This document shows, piece by piece, positions 30,234 to 39,520 of a stretch of 64,000 bases of DNA. Position 1 is the stretch's first letter; each line of letters begins with the position of its first letter. The stretch comes from Dyella thiooxydans (lineage in GTDB: Bacteria > Pseudomonadota > Gammaproteobacteria > Xanthomonadales > Rhodanobacteraceae), in contig NZ_CP014841.1 of NCBI RefSeq assembly GCF_001641285.1, positions 2,790,001-2,854,000 of the forward strand, written 5' to 3'. Under the pieces are notes generated by a model. The model was given only the letters and a program-made list of their open reading frames with translations, did not search any database and had not been told where the DNA came from. Position numbers and translations under genes: made by a program.

Positions 30234-32213
30234 ATGCTCAACCCCCAACAACTGGCCGCCGTCGAGTACTGCGACGGCCCGCTGCTCGTGCTGGCCGGTG
30301 CCGGCTCCGGCAAGACCTCGGTGATCACCCAGAAGATCGCCCACCTGATCCAGCGCCGGAAGCTGGCCGCCTCGAAGATCGCGGCGATTACCTTCACCAA
30401 CAAGGCCGCGCGCGAGATGCGCGAGCGTGTCGGCAAGCTGGTCAGCGGCGAGGACGCCGCCGCGCTCACCGTGTGCACCTTCCACGCGCTGGGCCTGAAG
30501 TTCCTGCAGATCGAGCACGAGCGCGCCGGCCTGCGCCGCGGCTTCTCGGTGCTGGACGCCGACGACAGCGAGGGCATCGTCAAGGAGCTGGCGCCGAGGG
30601 GCGCCAAGCCGGACGTGCTGTGGGGCATCCGCAACCTGCTCGGCCGCGCCAAGAACGCCGGTCTGTCGCCGGAGGAAGCGCTGGCCGCCGCGCGCAGCCC
30701 GAAGGAGCTGGAGGCGGCGACCATCTACGACCTCTACCAGCAGCGCCTGGCGGCGTTCAACGCGGTGGATTTCGACGACCTGATCCGGCTGCCGCTGCGC
30801 ATCCTGGAAACGGACGCCGAGTGCCGCGACGCCTGGCGCGAGCGCCTGCGCTACCTGCTGGTGGACGAGTACCAGGACACCAACGACGCGCAGTACCGCC
30901 TGCTCCAGGCACTCACCGGCGAGCGCGGCCACATCACCTGCGTGGGCGATGACGACCAGTCGATCTACGCCTGGCGCGGCGCCAACCCGGAGAACATCGA
31001 CCAGCTCGGCCGCGACTGGCCGAACCTGAAGGTGATCAAGCTCGAGCAGAACTACCGTTGCGGCAAGCGCATCCTCCGCGCCGCCAACAAGCTGATCGCC
31101 AACAACCCGCACCTGCACGAGAAGAAGCTCTGGAGCGAGCACCCGGAGGGCGCGCCGATCCGCGTGCTGGAGTGCAAGGACGCCGAGCACGAGGCGGAGA
31201 AGATCGCCGCGATCGCGGTCACCCTGGCCGAGAAGCACAAGGCGCGCTGGGAGGACATGGCGATCCTCTACCGCGGCAACTTCCAGGCCCGTCCACTGGA
31301 AAAGGCGCTGCGTCTGGCGCGCGTGCCCTACCACCTCACCGGCGCGCTGTCCTTCCTCGACCGCGCCGAGGTGAAGGACCTGCTGTGCTACCTGCGCCTG
31401 CTGGCCAACCCCAGCGATGACGCCGCCTTCCTGCGCGTGGTGAACGTGCCGAAGCGCGAGATCGGCTCCACCACGTTGGAGAAGCTGGGTCAGATCGCAC
31501 AGTCGAAACACTGCTCGCTGCTGGAAGCCACCCGCAGCGACAGCGTGCTGCGCCAGCTCAGCCCGCGCCCGGCCGCGGCGCTGGCCTCGTTCTCCGAACT
31601 GCTCGACGAACTGCGCAGCGCCTCGCTGCACGAGAGCGCGGCCGACCTGGTCGAGCGCGTGCTCAAGCGCACCGGCTACGCCACCCACATCATGGCGGGC
31701 ACCCCCGACGCCACCGTGCGCGACCGCAAGCTCGGCAACCTGAAGGAACTCACCGACTGGTTCCGTGCCATGCAGAAGGGGAACAACAGCGCCGGCGACC
31801 TCGCCTCGCAGCTGGCCCTGCTCAGCCACGCCGACCGCGACGACCCGGGCAACGCCGTGCGCATGATGACCATGCACGCGGCCAAGGGGCTGGAGTTCCG
31901 CTTCGTCTTCATCGTCGGCTGCGAGGAAGGCACGCTGCCGCACGAGGGCGCCATCGACGAGGGTCGCATCGATGAGGAGCGGCGCTTGATGTACGTCGGC
32001 ATCACCCGCGCCAAGCAGGTGCTCACGCTGTCGTGGTCGGCGAAGACCAAACGCTACGGCGAGGTCCACGCCAACCAGCCCAGCCGCTTCCTGCATGAGC
32101 TGCCCCAGGACGACCTGCACTGGCAGGGCAAGGATCCGGAAGCCGACAAGGAAGCGGTGCGGGAGACCGCCGAATCGCACATGGCGAAGATCGCCGCGAT
32201 GCTCGCCGGCTGA
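30234..32213 (+). CDS. rep: ATP-dependent DNA helicase Rep (UvrD/Rep family)
   Basis: 3'-5' helicase of 659 aa that helps restart replication forks. Walker A LAGAGSGKTSVI (about 21-32), motif Ia TFTNKAAREMRER, motif II VDEYQDTN, motif III GDDDQSIYAWRGA, motif IV LEQNYR, motif V MTMHAAKGLEFRFVF and motif VI YVGITRAKQVLTLSW are complete. The length and the NPENI segment fit Rep rather than UvrD (which is longer). Start ATG 30234; a read-through extension upstream runs through the Lrp gene and is not real. Confidence 0.93.
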   Translation: MLNPQQLAAVEYCDGPLLVLAGAGSGKTSVITQKIAHLIQRRKLAASKIAAITFTNKAAREMRERVGKLVSGEDAAALTVCTFHALGLKFLQIEHERAGLRRGFSVLDADDSEGIVKELAPRGAKPDVLWGIRNLLGRAKNAGLSPEEALAAARSPKELEAATIYDLYQQRLAAFNAVDFDDLIRLPLRILETDAECRDAWRERLRYLLVDEYQDTNDAQYRLLQALTGERGHITCVGDDDQSIYAWRGANPENIDQLGRDWPNLKVIKLEQNYRCGKRILRAANKLIANNPHLHEKKLWSEHPEGAPIRVLECKDAEHEAEKIAAIAVTLAEKHKARWEDMAILYRGNFQARPLEKALRLARVPYHLTGALSFLDRAEVKDLLCYLRLLANPSDDAAFLRVVNVPKREIGSTTLEKLGQIAQSKHCSLLEATRSDSVLRQLSPRPAAALASFSELLDELRSASLHESAADLVERVLKRTGYATHIMAGTPDATVRDRKLGNLKELTDWFRAMQKGNNSAGDLASQLALLSHADRDDPGNAVRMMTMHAAKGLEFRFVFIVGCEEGTLPHEGAIDEGRIDEERRLMYVGITRAKQVLTLSWSAKTKRYGEVHANQPSRFLHELPQDDLHWQGKDPEADKEAVRETAESHMAKIAAMLAG

Positions 32214-32273
32214 GGCCGGCATTGGCCGCGGAGGCGGGATCGACCTCACCGCGCCACCGGCACCCCACACGAT

Positions 32274-32314
32274 GCGCGCGATGGGACAGCCGATTCGGCT
32301 GCCCCATCGCGCGC
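32274..32314. terminator. Long hairpin between convergent rep and S9 peptidase genes
   Basis: Arms 32274-32293 and 32295-32314 are complementary at 19 of 20 positions (one A/C mismatch), around GCGCGCGATGGG. There is no T run, so it is not a canonical terminator, but its place between two convergent stops suggests a bidirectional block. Confidence 0.5.
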
Positions 32315-32321
32315 GGGCTCA

Positions 32322-34352
32322 TCAGTGGCTGCCCAGCCCGCAATCGTCCTTGAGGAAGTTCTGGATCAGCGTGAGCGTTTCGCGCTGCTGACGCGGATAC
32401 CAGGGCATGCTGTGGGGCATGTCGGCGATCCAGTGGAACTTGGCCGGAACCTTGTCCTTGACCGCTTCGTAGAACCGATGCGCGTGGATCGCCGGCGGCG
32501 TGCGCACATCACGATCACCGTCGAACAACAGGATCGGGAGATGCGCCTTGTCGGCATTGGCCATCGGATCCATGCCCTTGACAGTGGTGCCCTGCAGGAT
32601 GCGCTGCAGGCGATTGTCGCTCCACGAGGTATTGAGCCGGCCCAGATCGGCAACCGGCGCTCCCGCGATCGCGCACTTGAACGGCGACGGGGAACGCACG
32701 GTGGCCGCCACGGCTGCGAATCCGCCGTAGGAGTATCCGAAGATGGCGATGTCGCCCTTCGTGGTGATGCCCTGCGAAACCAGCCAGGCAGCGCCGTCGT
32801 CCAGGTCATCGGACATCTTCAGGCCCCACTGGGCGTCGCCGGCGAGCCATAGCTTGCGACCGAGCCCCTGCGACCCCCGGTACTGGGGCCGCAAGACCGC
32901 ATATCCGCGCGATGTGAGCAGGGGCACCCAGCCGCTCTCGTCCCAGCCGGTGTAATCGCGGGCCCAAGGGCCACCATGGGGCAGCACGATCGCCGGTGCG
33001 GGCGCGTCACCCTTCTTCCAACCCGCTGGAAGGTCGAGGATGGCCGGGATGTCCAAGCCGTCGCGCGCCTTGTAGCTGACCCAGCTCTCCTTGCCCGTCA
33101 TGCCGGGCTTGATCCAAGGGCGGGTGCTGCCGAGTGTCACCAGCTTGCTCTTGTTCAGAAGCAGGTGATACGCCACGGGCGTGCCCGCGTTCTCCGTGGT
33201 GAACAGAACCTTGGAGAAATCGTTCGTGTAAGAGGAGATGGCAACGTTCTGGTCGGGAAAAGCCTGGGCAATGCCTGCGGCGATCCCCTTGAGCACCGGA
33301 TCGACGTAGACCGTCTGCGGTCGCGGACCACCGACCACGAAGCCGACGACCTGGTTGAAGTTCTCCGGCCGCCTGCTGAAGATCAGGTCGGTGATGGAGT
33401 AATCCTTGTCGGCCACGGCGGGCTCGACGTCGAACTTGTGCGTGACCGCGTCGTAGAGCCGTGCCTGGATCTTGTCGGAGAACTGGTTGGTCAGTACGTA
33501 GTACTTGCCCGTGGCGTCGTCCACCCCAGCCACGCTGACCTCGTAGCGATTCGAGAGCTTGGTGGTCAGCGGATCCTGCACCTCGAACATGCCGGTCCTC
33601 GGGTTGAGGATCAGGAACCGCTGCTCATAATCGTCGCCGACCGGCTCGATCTCCGATTTCACCAGCACCTTGCCCGTGCGCGAATCGAACAGGGCGGGCG
33701 TGGTACGAGTGCTGCCGGTGAAGAGCAACTCGGTATCGCCGGTCTTGAGGTTGTAGAGGTAATAGTTGGTCATGAAGCTTACGCCGCTCAGGCGACGAAT
33801 GATGACCTTGTCCGGGTCCAGCGGCAGCATGTCGACCAACGCGGCCGTACCGGCCAGCTCGAGGCATATCTCGGTGTTGCTGCTTACGCCCATCCGGCGC
33901 GTCTTCTGCGCAAACGCTTCCTCGAATTTCTTCTGGCCGGCGTCCGTCAGATAGGTCTTGGTGATGAAGGTCTTGGTCGCGCCGACCATCTTGCCCTCGC
34001 CGCAACCACCCAGCTGGCCCGTCCACTCCTGGCGGGCAATGGCGAGAATCCGGTCCGCCTTGAGGGCGTAGGCGGCGATGAACTTCATGTGCTCGCCCGA
34101 GGGCGTCACCACCTTGGGGCTGGCGGACAGCGCATCGAGGTCCCAGGTCGCCAGCGCCGTCTCGTCCTTATTGCTGGGCGATGGGATCAGGCCGACCAGA
34201 TGTTTGCCGTCCGGACTCATGCTCATCGACTGCAGCGCCGGTTCACGGGCGAGATCCTCGATGGCGATGGGTTGTGCTGCGTGGGCGATGCCGATGCCCA
34301 TGAGCAAGATCGAAAGGCCGCCGAACAAGGGCCGTGTGAAAAGCTGTCGCAT
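32322..34352 (-). CDS. Secreted S9-family peptidase (prolyl oligopeptidase-like)
   Basis: Serine peptidase of 676 aa with a Sec signal peptide (cleavage near AHAAQ). An N-terminal beta-propeller of about 400 residues precedes the alpha/beta hydrolase domain: HGGPWARDYTGWD, the nucleophile in GYSYGG (Ser about 530), the Asp in DGDRDVRTPP and the His in MPHSMPW. This is the acylaminoacyl/dipeptidyl peptidase type common in xanthomonads. It lies directly downstream of a TonB-dependent receptor on the same strand (207 bp, with a terminator between), suggesting uptake and degradation of a peptide. Confidence 0.9.
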   Translation of the reverse strand: MRQLFTRPLFGGLSILLMGIGIAHAAQPIAIEDLAREPALQSMSMSPDGKHLVGLIPSPSNKDETALATWDLDALSASPKVVTPSGEHMKFIAAYALKADRILAIARQEWTGQLGGCGEGKMVGATKTFITKTYLTDAGQKKFEEAFAQKTRRMGVSSNTEICLELAGTAALVDMLPLDPDKVIIRRLSGVSFMTNYYLYNLKTGDTELLFTGSTRTTPALFDSRTGKVLVKSEIEPVGDDYEQRFLILNPRTGMFEVQDPLTTKLSNRYEVSVAGVDDATGKYYVLTNQFSDKIQARLYDAVTHKFDVEPAVADKDYSITDLIFSRRPENFNQVVGFVVGGPRPQTVYVDPVLKGIAAGIAQAFPDQNVAISSYTNDFSKVLFTTENAGTPVAYHLLLNKSKLVTLGSTRPWIKPGMTGKESWVSYKARDGLDIPAILDLPAGWKKGDAPAPAIVLPHGGPWARDYTGWDESGWVPLLTSRGYAVLRPQYRGSQGLGRKLWLAGDAQWGLKMSDDLDDGAAWLVSQGITTKGDIAIFGYSYGGFAAVAATVRSPSPFKCAIAGAPVADLGRLNTSWSDNRLQRILQGTTVKGMDPMANADKAHLPILLFDGDRDVRTPPAIHAHRFYEAVKDKVPAKFHWIADMPHSMPWYPRQQRETLTLIQNFLKDDCGLGSH

Positions 34353-34504
34353 ATCTTTCTACTCCATGCAGTAGAAGCCGAGATGACGGCCTACTCCATC
34401 AACGTCCCGGGCTCGCCCTCCCCCTACCGCAAGCGAAAACGGCACGATGATCTTGACATCCCGGCGATCCGTATCGTGTGAATCCGCTGGCATGCACGCG
34501 ATGA

Positions 34505-34540
34505 CAAGAAAGGGAGGCGACCAACGTCGCCTCCCTCCAG
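34505..34540 (-). terminator. Rho-independent terminator of the TonB-dependent receptor gene
   Basis: On the minus strand, GGGAGGCGAC, loop GTTG, GTCGCCTCCC and then TTTCTT. It lies 25-50 bp after the receptor stop and separates it from the S9 peptidase gene. Confidence 0.8.
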
Positions 34541-34559
34541 GTCATCCGACTACGTTTCC

Positions 34560-37496
34560 TCAGAACCGATAATTGACGCGGCCGAAGAACGTGCGGCCGA
34601 ACCAGTCGTACTGGGAAGCGTAGATCGGCGTATTGCCAACCCGGTCGCTCACTCCAGAGGAGATCAGATCAGGCTTCGTGTCGAACAGGTTGCGGATGCC
34701 GAACGTGGCGGTCCACTTGTCGCGGTCGTAGGTCACCGACAGGTCATGCAGGAACTGCGCATCGGCCTTGATGTCGCGAGTGGCGTTCGCGTAGCCCTGA
34801 TACGTGAAGGTGGGGGAGATGTCCTTGTTGCGCGTGGCGCTGACGTACTGACCCTGCCACGACACCGTCCAGTCACCCCGCTTGTAGCTGGCGTTCAGCA
34901 GCGCGGTCCACTGCGGGCTGCCGATGTAGCCAATGCGGTCCGAATTCGCGACGCCGCTCGCCTCCGCCGTGCTGAAATACTGCGTCACGTCGGACAGCGT
35001 CTTCACTACCTGGGCGCCCGCGCGGATGGTTCCGAAGGAGAAGTCCTGGGCGAAGTCGGCCTGGAAGTCGTAGCCGCGCTGGCGCTGGCTGTTGATGTTG
35101 ATGAAGGTGGCGTAGACGTTGGTGATCTTGAACGCTTCGCCACCGGTGCCCGGATTACGCTGGAACAGGCTGCAGAGATTGTTCGGATACACCGGGGACG
35201 AGTAGCAGCCCGTCACGATGTTGGACGCACTGAGCGTGCCGATCTCGCCCTTGATCTGGTAGTCGAAGTAGTCGACCGCCAGGCTGAGATTGGCGAATGT
35301 CGGCGTCCACACCAGGCCGGCGGACTTGGCGCGGGAGGTTTCCGGCTTCAGGAAGCCCTTGCCGCCGCCGGTAAACACCTGCGCCGACGAGTTGCCCGAA
35401 GCCGAGTAGTCCGCCGGGATACCGGCCGCTGCACAGTGGGTGCGGACGAAGTCGTTGGTGCTGTCCTGCCAGCGGATGCATGGATCGATCGACAGCTGAC
35501 TCACGAATCCCGACTGGTTGCCCAGGTACAGCTCGTACAGCTGCGGCGCGCGATAGGACGTGCCCAGCGTGCCGCGGGCGCGGAAGGTCGGAGTGATCTG
35601 CCAGCTGAGACCGGCCTTCCACACCTTGTCCCACGAGCCCACGCTGTCGTACTTGAACACGCGTCCCGACACGTCGGCGGTCAGCGACTCGATGCCCGGG
35701 ATGCCACTCAGCAGCGGCACACCCAGCTCGGCGAAAGCCTCCTCGACCTTGTCGGTGCCCTTGGTACGCTGTGCCGACGAGTAGCCCCACTCGTAGCCCG
35801 CGGCATTGTTGGCGTCGGGCGTGTCATCGATGGAGTAGCGACGGAACTCAACACCAGTAGCGGCCGAAACCTCGCCCGCCGGCAGGCTGAACAGATCGCC
35901 CTTCGCCGTGGCATTGAACGTCGTCTGCTTGTAAATGGTCTTGCCCTGCGTGGGCAGGCCGACCGCGGCAATGAGGGCACCCATGTTCTTGCCGCTCAGA
36001 ATGTCCGGATTGAAATAATCAACCGGCGTGCTGAATCCGGGCTGCTCGTTGGCATTCAGGGTCAGGTCACCGCTCTTGCGCGCATCGATGCCGAGGTGGC
36101 TGTAAGTGCCACCGCTGCGCGAAAAGGTCCCGTTGACGTTCCAGTCCCAGCTGCTGTCACCGAAACCACCCTCAAGTCCGCTCCTGAAATAGAAGTAATC
36201 CACAACCTCCTTGTCATTGGACGGAAAAGGCATCACCGGTTGGAATAGACCGATACCCTGGTCGGGCACGCCGAAGAGCGAACTGGCATCGTCGGGCGAA
36301 CCGACCGGGACGTCATGCTCGACGACCGGGAAGAACTGCCGCCAGCCCCGGGTGGTGGTGACGCGGCGATTGACCAGCAACTGGTTGTCCCAGGTCAGGT
36401 CGCCGAAGATGAAGTGGGTGCTCGCGTAACCGCTGCTGTTGCGGTTCTTGTTGATCGCCCAGGCCTGGTCCTGGAACGGCGAATTGAGCACTTCCTCGTA
36501 GAACGCCTGACCGCCATTGGCGTAGGTGCCGCGCTGCGCCGGCTTCATGCCAGGCAGAGGGCCGACCGTACTGCCATCGCCGGAGGGTACGTACCGGGTT
36601 CCCGAGTAGTACGAAATGACTTCGTTCTGCAGCATGTTGTTGCAGCCGGCGTACGGCGTGCCCTGCAGGATCGAACGATCCTGGCGGTCGATAATCTGCC
36701 CGTCGGTACCCCGGATACGATCCTGGCTGCACTTCAGGAAGTCGCGGTCCTTGAGTGCCAGCGGCAGCTGTTCCTGCACCTGCGCCGCAAGGACCACGTT
36801 GCCCTTGTCGAAGTTGAAGCCCGTGGCGATCGACGTGGTGACCTGATCGCCGCCACCGTGCTGCGGCGAACCCCAGAAAGCTTCGAGCTCCGTGCGATCG
36901 ATCCGCTTCTTGGTAACCAGGTTCACCACGCCGGAAATAGCGTCGGAACCGTAGAGCGAGGACGAGCCGTCCTTCACGATTTCCGCGCCGCCCAGAATGA
37001 CCTCGGGCACCACGTTCAGGTCGAAACCGGAACCGGTCTGACCCTGCGTGCCGGCAGGACCGGGGCGCTGACCATCGAGCAGAACCAGCGTGCGGTTCGC
37101 ACCCAGGCCACGCAGGTCGATCGTCTGGATGCCGGTACCACCGCCCACCACGAAACCGCTGAACTGGTTGTTGATCTGGGTCGAGCCCAACGCGACGGCA
37201 GTGGACTGCAACAGGTTCACCGTACCGAACGAGCCGGCGGCGCGATCGGCCTCGATGTTGACCTTCTGGATCGGAACGATGTCCTGGTACTCAGGCCGGC
37301 TCAGCAAACTACCGGTGACCGTGACGGTCTGCAGTTGCTGCGGCTGATCCGCGGGCTTCGCCTTGGTGCTGCTGGACTGCTGCTGGTCAGCAGAGGCCGG
37401 CTGGTCCTGCGCAAACGCCGGTGCGAACTGGAGCGCAGCGACGATCGCGACGGCTAACGGCAAACGCGGAAGTCCGCGACGCACGAACTTGCTCAT
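34560..37496 (-). CDS. TonB-dependent outer-membrane receptor
   Basis: Outer-membrane transporter of 978 aa. It has a Sec signal peptide (ending FAPAFAQ), a Gln/Ser-rich linker, a TonB-box-like QTVTVTGSL near 57, a plug domain (TIDLRGLGANRTLVLLDGQRP, EIVKDGSSSLYGSDAISGVVNLVTKK) and a 22-stranded barrel ending in aromatic Phe (GRTFFGRVNYRF), as required for BAM recognition. The class resembles the large xanthomonad and Caulobacter receptors. Substrate unknown; the S9 peptidase downstream suggests a peptide or protein-derived ligand. A 6-7-6 inverted repeat lies just upstream at 37529-37547. Confidence 0.95.
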   Translation of the reverse strand: MSKFVRRGLPRLPLAVAIVAALQFAPAFAQDQPASADQQQSSSTKAKPADQPQQLQTVTVTGSLLSRPEYQDIVPIQKVNIEADRAAGSFGTVNLLQSTAVALGSTQINNQFSGFVVGGGTGIQTIDLRGLGANRTLVLLDGQRPGPAGTQGQTGSGFDLNVVPEVILGGAEIVKDGSSSLYGSDAISGVVNLVTKKRIDRTELEAFWGSPQHGGGDQVTTSIATGFNFDKGNVVLAAQVQEQLPLALKDRDFLKCSQDRIRGTDGQIIDRQDRSILQGTPYAGCNNMLQNEVISYYSGTRYVPSGDGSTVGPLPGMKPAQRGTYANGGQAFYEEVLNSPFQDQAWAINKNRNSSGYASTHFIFGDLTWDNQLLVNRRVTTTRGWRQFFPVVEHDVPVGSPDDASSLFGVPDQGIGLFQPVMPFPSNDKEVVDYFYFRSGLEGGFGDSSWDWNVNGTFSRSGGTYSHLGIDARKSGDLTLNANEQPGFSTPVDYFNPDILSGKNMGALIAAVGLPTQGKTIYKQTTFNATAKGDLFSLPAGEVSAATGVEFRRYSIDDTPDANNAAGYEWGYSSAQRTKGTDKVEEAFAELGVPLLSGIPGIESLTADVSGRVFKYDSVGSWDKVWKAGLSWQITPTFRARGTLGTSYRAPQLYELYLGNQSGFVSQLSIDPCIRWQDSTNDFVRTHCAAAGIPADYSASGNSSAQVFTGGGKGFLKPETSRAKSAGLVWTPTFANLSLAVDYFDYQIKGEIGTLSASNIVTGCYSSPVYPNNLCSLFQRNPGTGGEAFKITNVYATFININSQRQRGYDFQADFAQDFSFGTIRAGAQVVKTLSDVTQYFSTAEASGVANSDRIGYIGSPQWTALLNASYKRGDWTVSWQGQYVSATRNKDISPTFTYQGYANATRDIKADAQFLHDLSVTYDRDKWTATFGIRNLFDTKPDLISSGVSDRVGNTPIYASQYDWFGRTFFGRVNYRF

Positions 37497-38352
37497 GGTT
37501 TCTCTCCCCTATCCCTCTGTTTGATGTTGTCAATCCATTAAATTGACGTTCAGGAGGGTATCCGCAAGTTTGTGCGCAACGCAACCGGCTTTTTCTTTCT
37601 GCGAAGTACTGCACAAAGCGTTGATTCGAAGCTCAAAACTTGCTCGAAAGTCGCGCTGCGAGCCAAGGCTCGCTCAAGCGGGGCACACGAAGCACCGATG
37701 AGGTAGCGCCGTGGCGTATTGACGCAACCGATCAGGCTGCGAGCGACCACACTTCAAACCCCGCCGCTCACGTCTCCCGGGTGGGGGACGATGAAGAAGT
37801 CGGTCATTGCACCGGTATTGCTCATCTGAAAGATCTTTGCGTTGGGCGCAGCGGATCGACGTAGCGACGGCGACGGGAGGCGCTCTCCACCGACACCTCC
37901 TGCTTGATGGAGAGTCCTGAGATGGCGCTACGGAGCACGGATGCGGCAGTTTGAACCCAGGCATCGGAGGTGACCCGGTGGGCGGGGACCCAGGACCACG
38001 TCCGGACCATCATCGTGGTTCAGACCGGTGTCGCGTGACGCCGGGGCGAACAAGCCAGGATCAGGTAGGCCAATAGCCAGCCGTGCTCTCTATGCATCAC
38101 AGCCGTCTGCGCATCGCAGAGCAAACGCACCGTGCTTGGCCACCCAGGATCAGCAACCGACTCCCGCCGCAGCGACATGGGGCAGCGCTGGAACGCGGCA
38201 CATGCGATCGGGTAGGACGGTTGATAGCCATTGACCGCCGCTGGACAAACGGAACGGTGCAGCTCGTCGATCGACACCGTGCCGGGAGTCGGACAGGCCG
38301 ACGGACTTGCGTCATCGATTCCCCGCCAGCCCGAGCGAAGTCCGGCCGATCG
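37497..38352. other. Long gene-free region (856 bp) upstream of the TonB-dependent receptor
   Basis: I see no protein I can support. Only short open frames occur on either strand, with no motifs or family likeness. Items noted are a 6-7-6 inverted repeat at 37529-37547 near the receptor start, a 7 bp hairpin (GCGAGCC-AA-GGCTCGC) at 37658-37673, and a 23-codon minus-strand frame (37754-37825). It could contain decayed genes or an RNA gene, but nothing is convincing. Confidence 0.5.
37529..37547. promoter_or_regulatory. Inverted repeat upstream of the TonB-dependent receptor
   Basis: GTCAAT-N7-ATTGAC, perfect six-base arms, in an A/T-rich patch 33-51 bp before the receptor ATG. It could be an operator or overlap the promoter; the regulator is unknown. 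Confidence 0.4.
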
Positions 38353-39387
38353 TCAGATCAGGTCGCGCACTTCCAGCTCGCGCTTGAGGTAGGCGTAGTA
38401 GATCGGCGCAGCGACCAGTCCGGACAGGCCGAAGGCCGCCTCCATCACCAGCATCGCGATCAGCAGCTCCCACGCGCGCGAACGGATCTGCGTGCCGACG
38501 ATGCGTGCGTTGAGGAAATACTCCAGCTTGTGGATCAGCACCAGGAAGGCCAGCGCCGCCACGCCCACGCCCAGCGACACCGACAGCCCGGCGATGGTCA
38601 CCGCGGTGTTGGAGAACAGGTTGCCGATCACCGGCAGCAGGCCGACCACGAAAGTAATCACCACCAGGGTCTTGGCGAACGGCACGTGGATGCCGAACAG
38701 CGGCAGGGCGCCGAGCAGGAAGATGGCAGTGAACACGGTGTTGATCAGCGAGATCTTGATCTGCGCGAACACGATGTTGTGGAACGCCTCGGCCAGCTTC
38801 TGGCAGCGCGCCGACAGGGCCAGCGCCAGCGGCCCCTGCAGGTGCGCCGGGCGGGTCCGGCCCAGCGCCACGATGGCGCCGAGCACCAGGCCGAGGATGA
38901 TGTGCAGGATCACCCGCGCGGTCTCCTTGCCGGCCAGCTGCAGGCTGCCGGCATGCTTGCGGGTCAGCTCCACCGCCATCACGCGCAGCTCGTCCACGCT
39001 GTCCGGCAGCCAGGTGGTCAGCGCCGGCGGCAGCTGCTGCCGCGCCTTCTCCACCAGCGGCATCAGCTGGTCCTGCCAGAGCTGGGTCGGGTTGCCGATC
39101 TCGCTGCGCAGCAGGCTGACGATGGCAAGCACCAGCAACAGCAGCAGGCCGACGATCACCACCCCGAGCAGGGCGACCACCACCATCCGCGCGCGGTCGC
39201 CGGAGATGCGCCGGCCCAGCAGCGGACTGGCCGAGTACACCAGCTCATACACCAGCAGGCCGGCCAGCAGCGCCGGCAGCAGATGCAGGCGCAGCACCAG
39301 GAACAGCGCCAGCGCGGCGAGCAGGTAGCTGGCCAGCTCGATCCGGCCGGGCGGTCGCGGCATCGGGGGGTTGGGGGACGGCGTCAT
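38353..39387 (-). CDS. AI-2E family (PerM-like) membrane transporter
   Basis: Membrane protein of 344 aa with about seven to eight hydrophobic segments (ASYLLAALALFLVLRLHLL, MVVVALLGVVIVGLLLLLVLAIV, GLLPVIGNLFSNTAV and others). The central HNIVFAQIKISLINTVFTAIFL and the C-terminal FVVGLLPVIGNLFSN are characteristic of the AI-2E/TqsA/PerM (UPF0118) family. Start: ATG 39387 has GGAAGG six nt upstream; ATG 39393 overlaps that site. Family members export the autoinducer AI-2 or unknown solutes; the function here is inferred only from the family. Confidence 0.85.
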   Translation of the reverse strand: MTPSPNPPMPRPPGRIELASYLLAALALFLVLRLHLLPALLAGLLVYELVYSASPLLGRRISGDRARMVVVALLGVVIVGLLLLLVLAIVSLLRSEIGNPTQLWQDQLMPLVEKARQQLPPALTTWLPDSVDELRVMAVELTRKHAGSLQLAGKETARVILHIILGLVLGAIVALGRTRPAHLQGPLALALSARCQKLAEAFHNIVFAQIKISLINTVFTAIFLLGALPLFGIHVPFAKTLVVITFVVGLLPVIGNLFSNTAVTIAGLSVSLGVGVAALAFLVLIHKLEYFLNARIVGTQIRSRAWELLIAMLVMEAAFGLSGLVAAPIYYAYLKRELEVRDLI

Positions 39388-39520
39388 CGGCATCCTTCCG
39401 CATCGGGGGAGTGCAGTCTGTCAGCGGCATCGCAGGACCGCCAGCGCCGGGGGCGCGGACATGCGGCTGTCGTAAACTCGCCCGATGCTTGTCGATCCGA
39501 TGTCATTGCCAAGGTTGCCC

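Noticed and set aside
37674-37964. Possible transposase-like N-terminus (KDLSDEQYRC...) on the minus strand
   Set aside because: Only a few residues resemble IS5-type starts; no DDE motif, end repeats or continuing frame.
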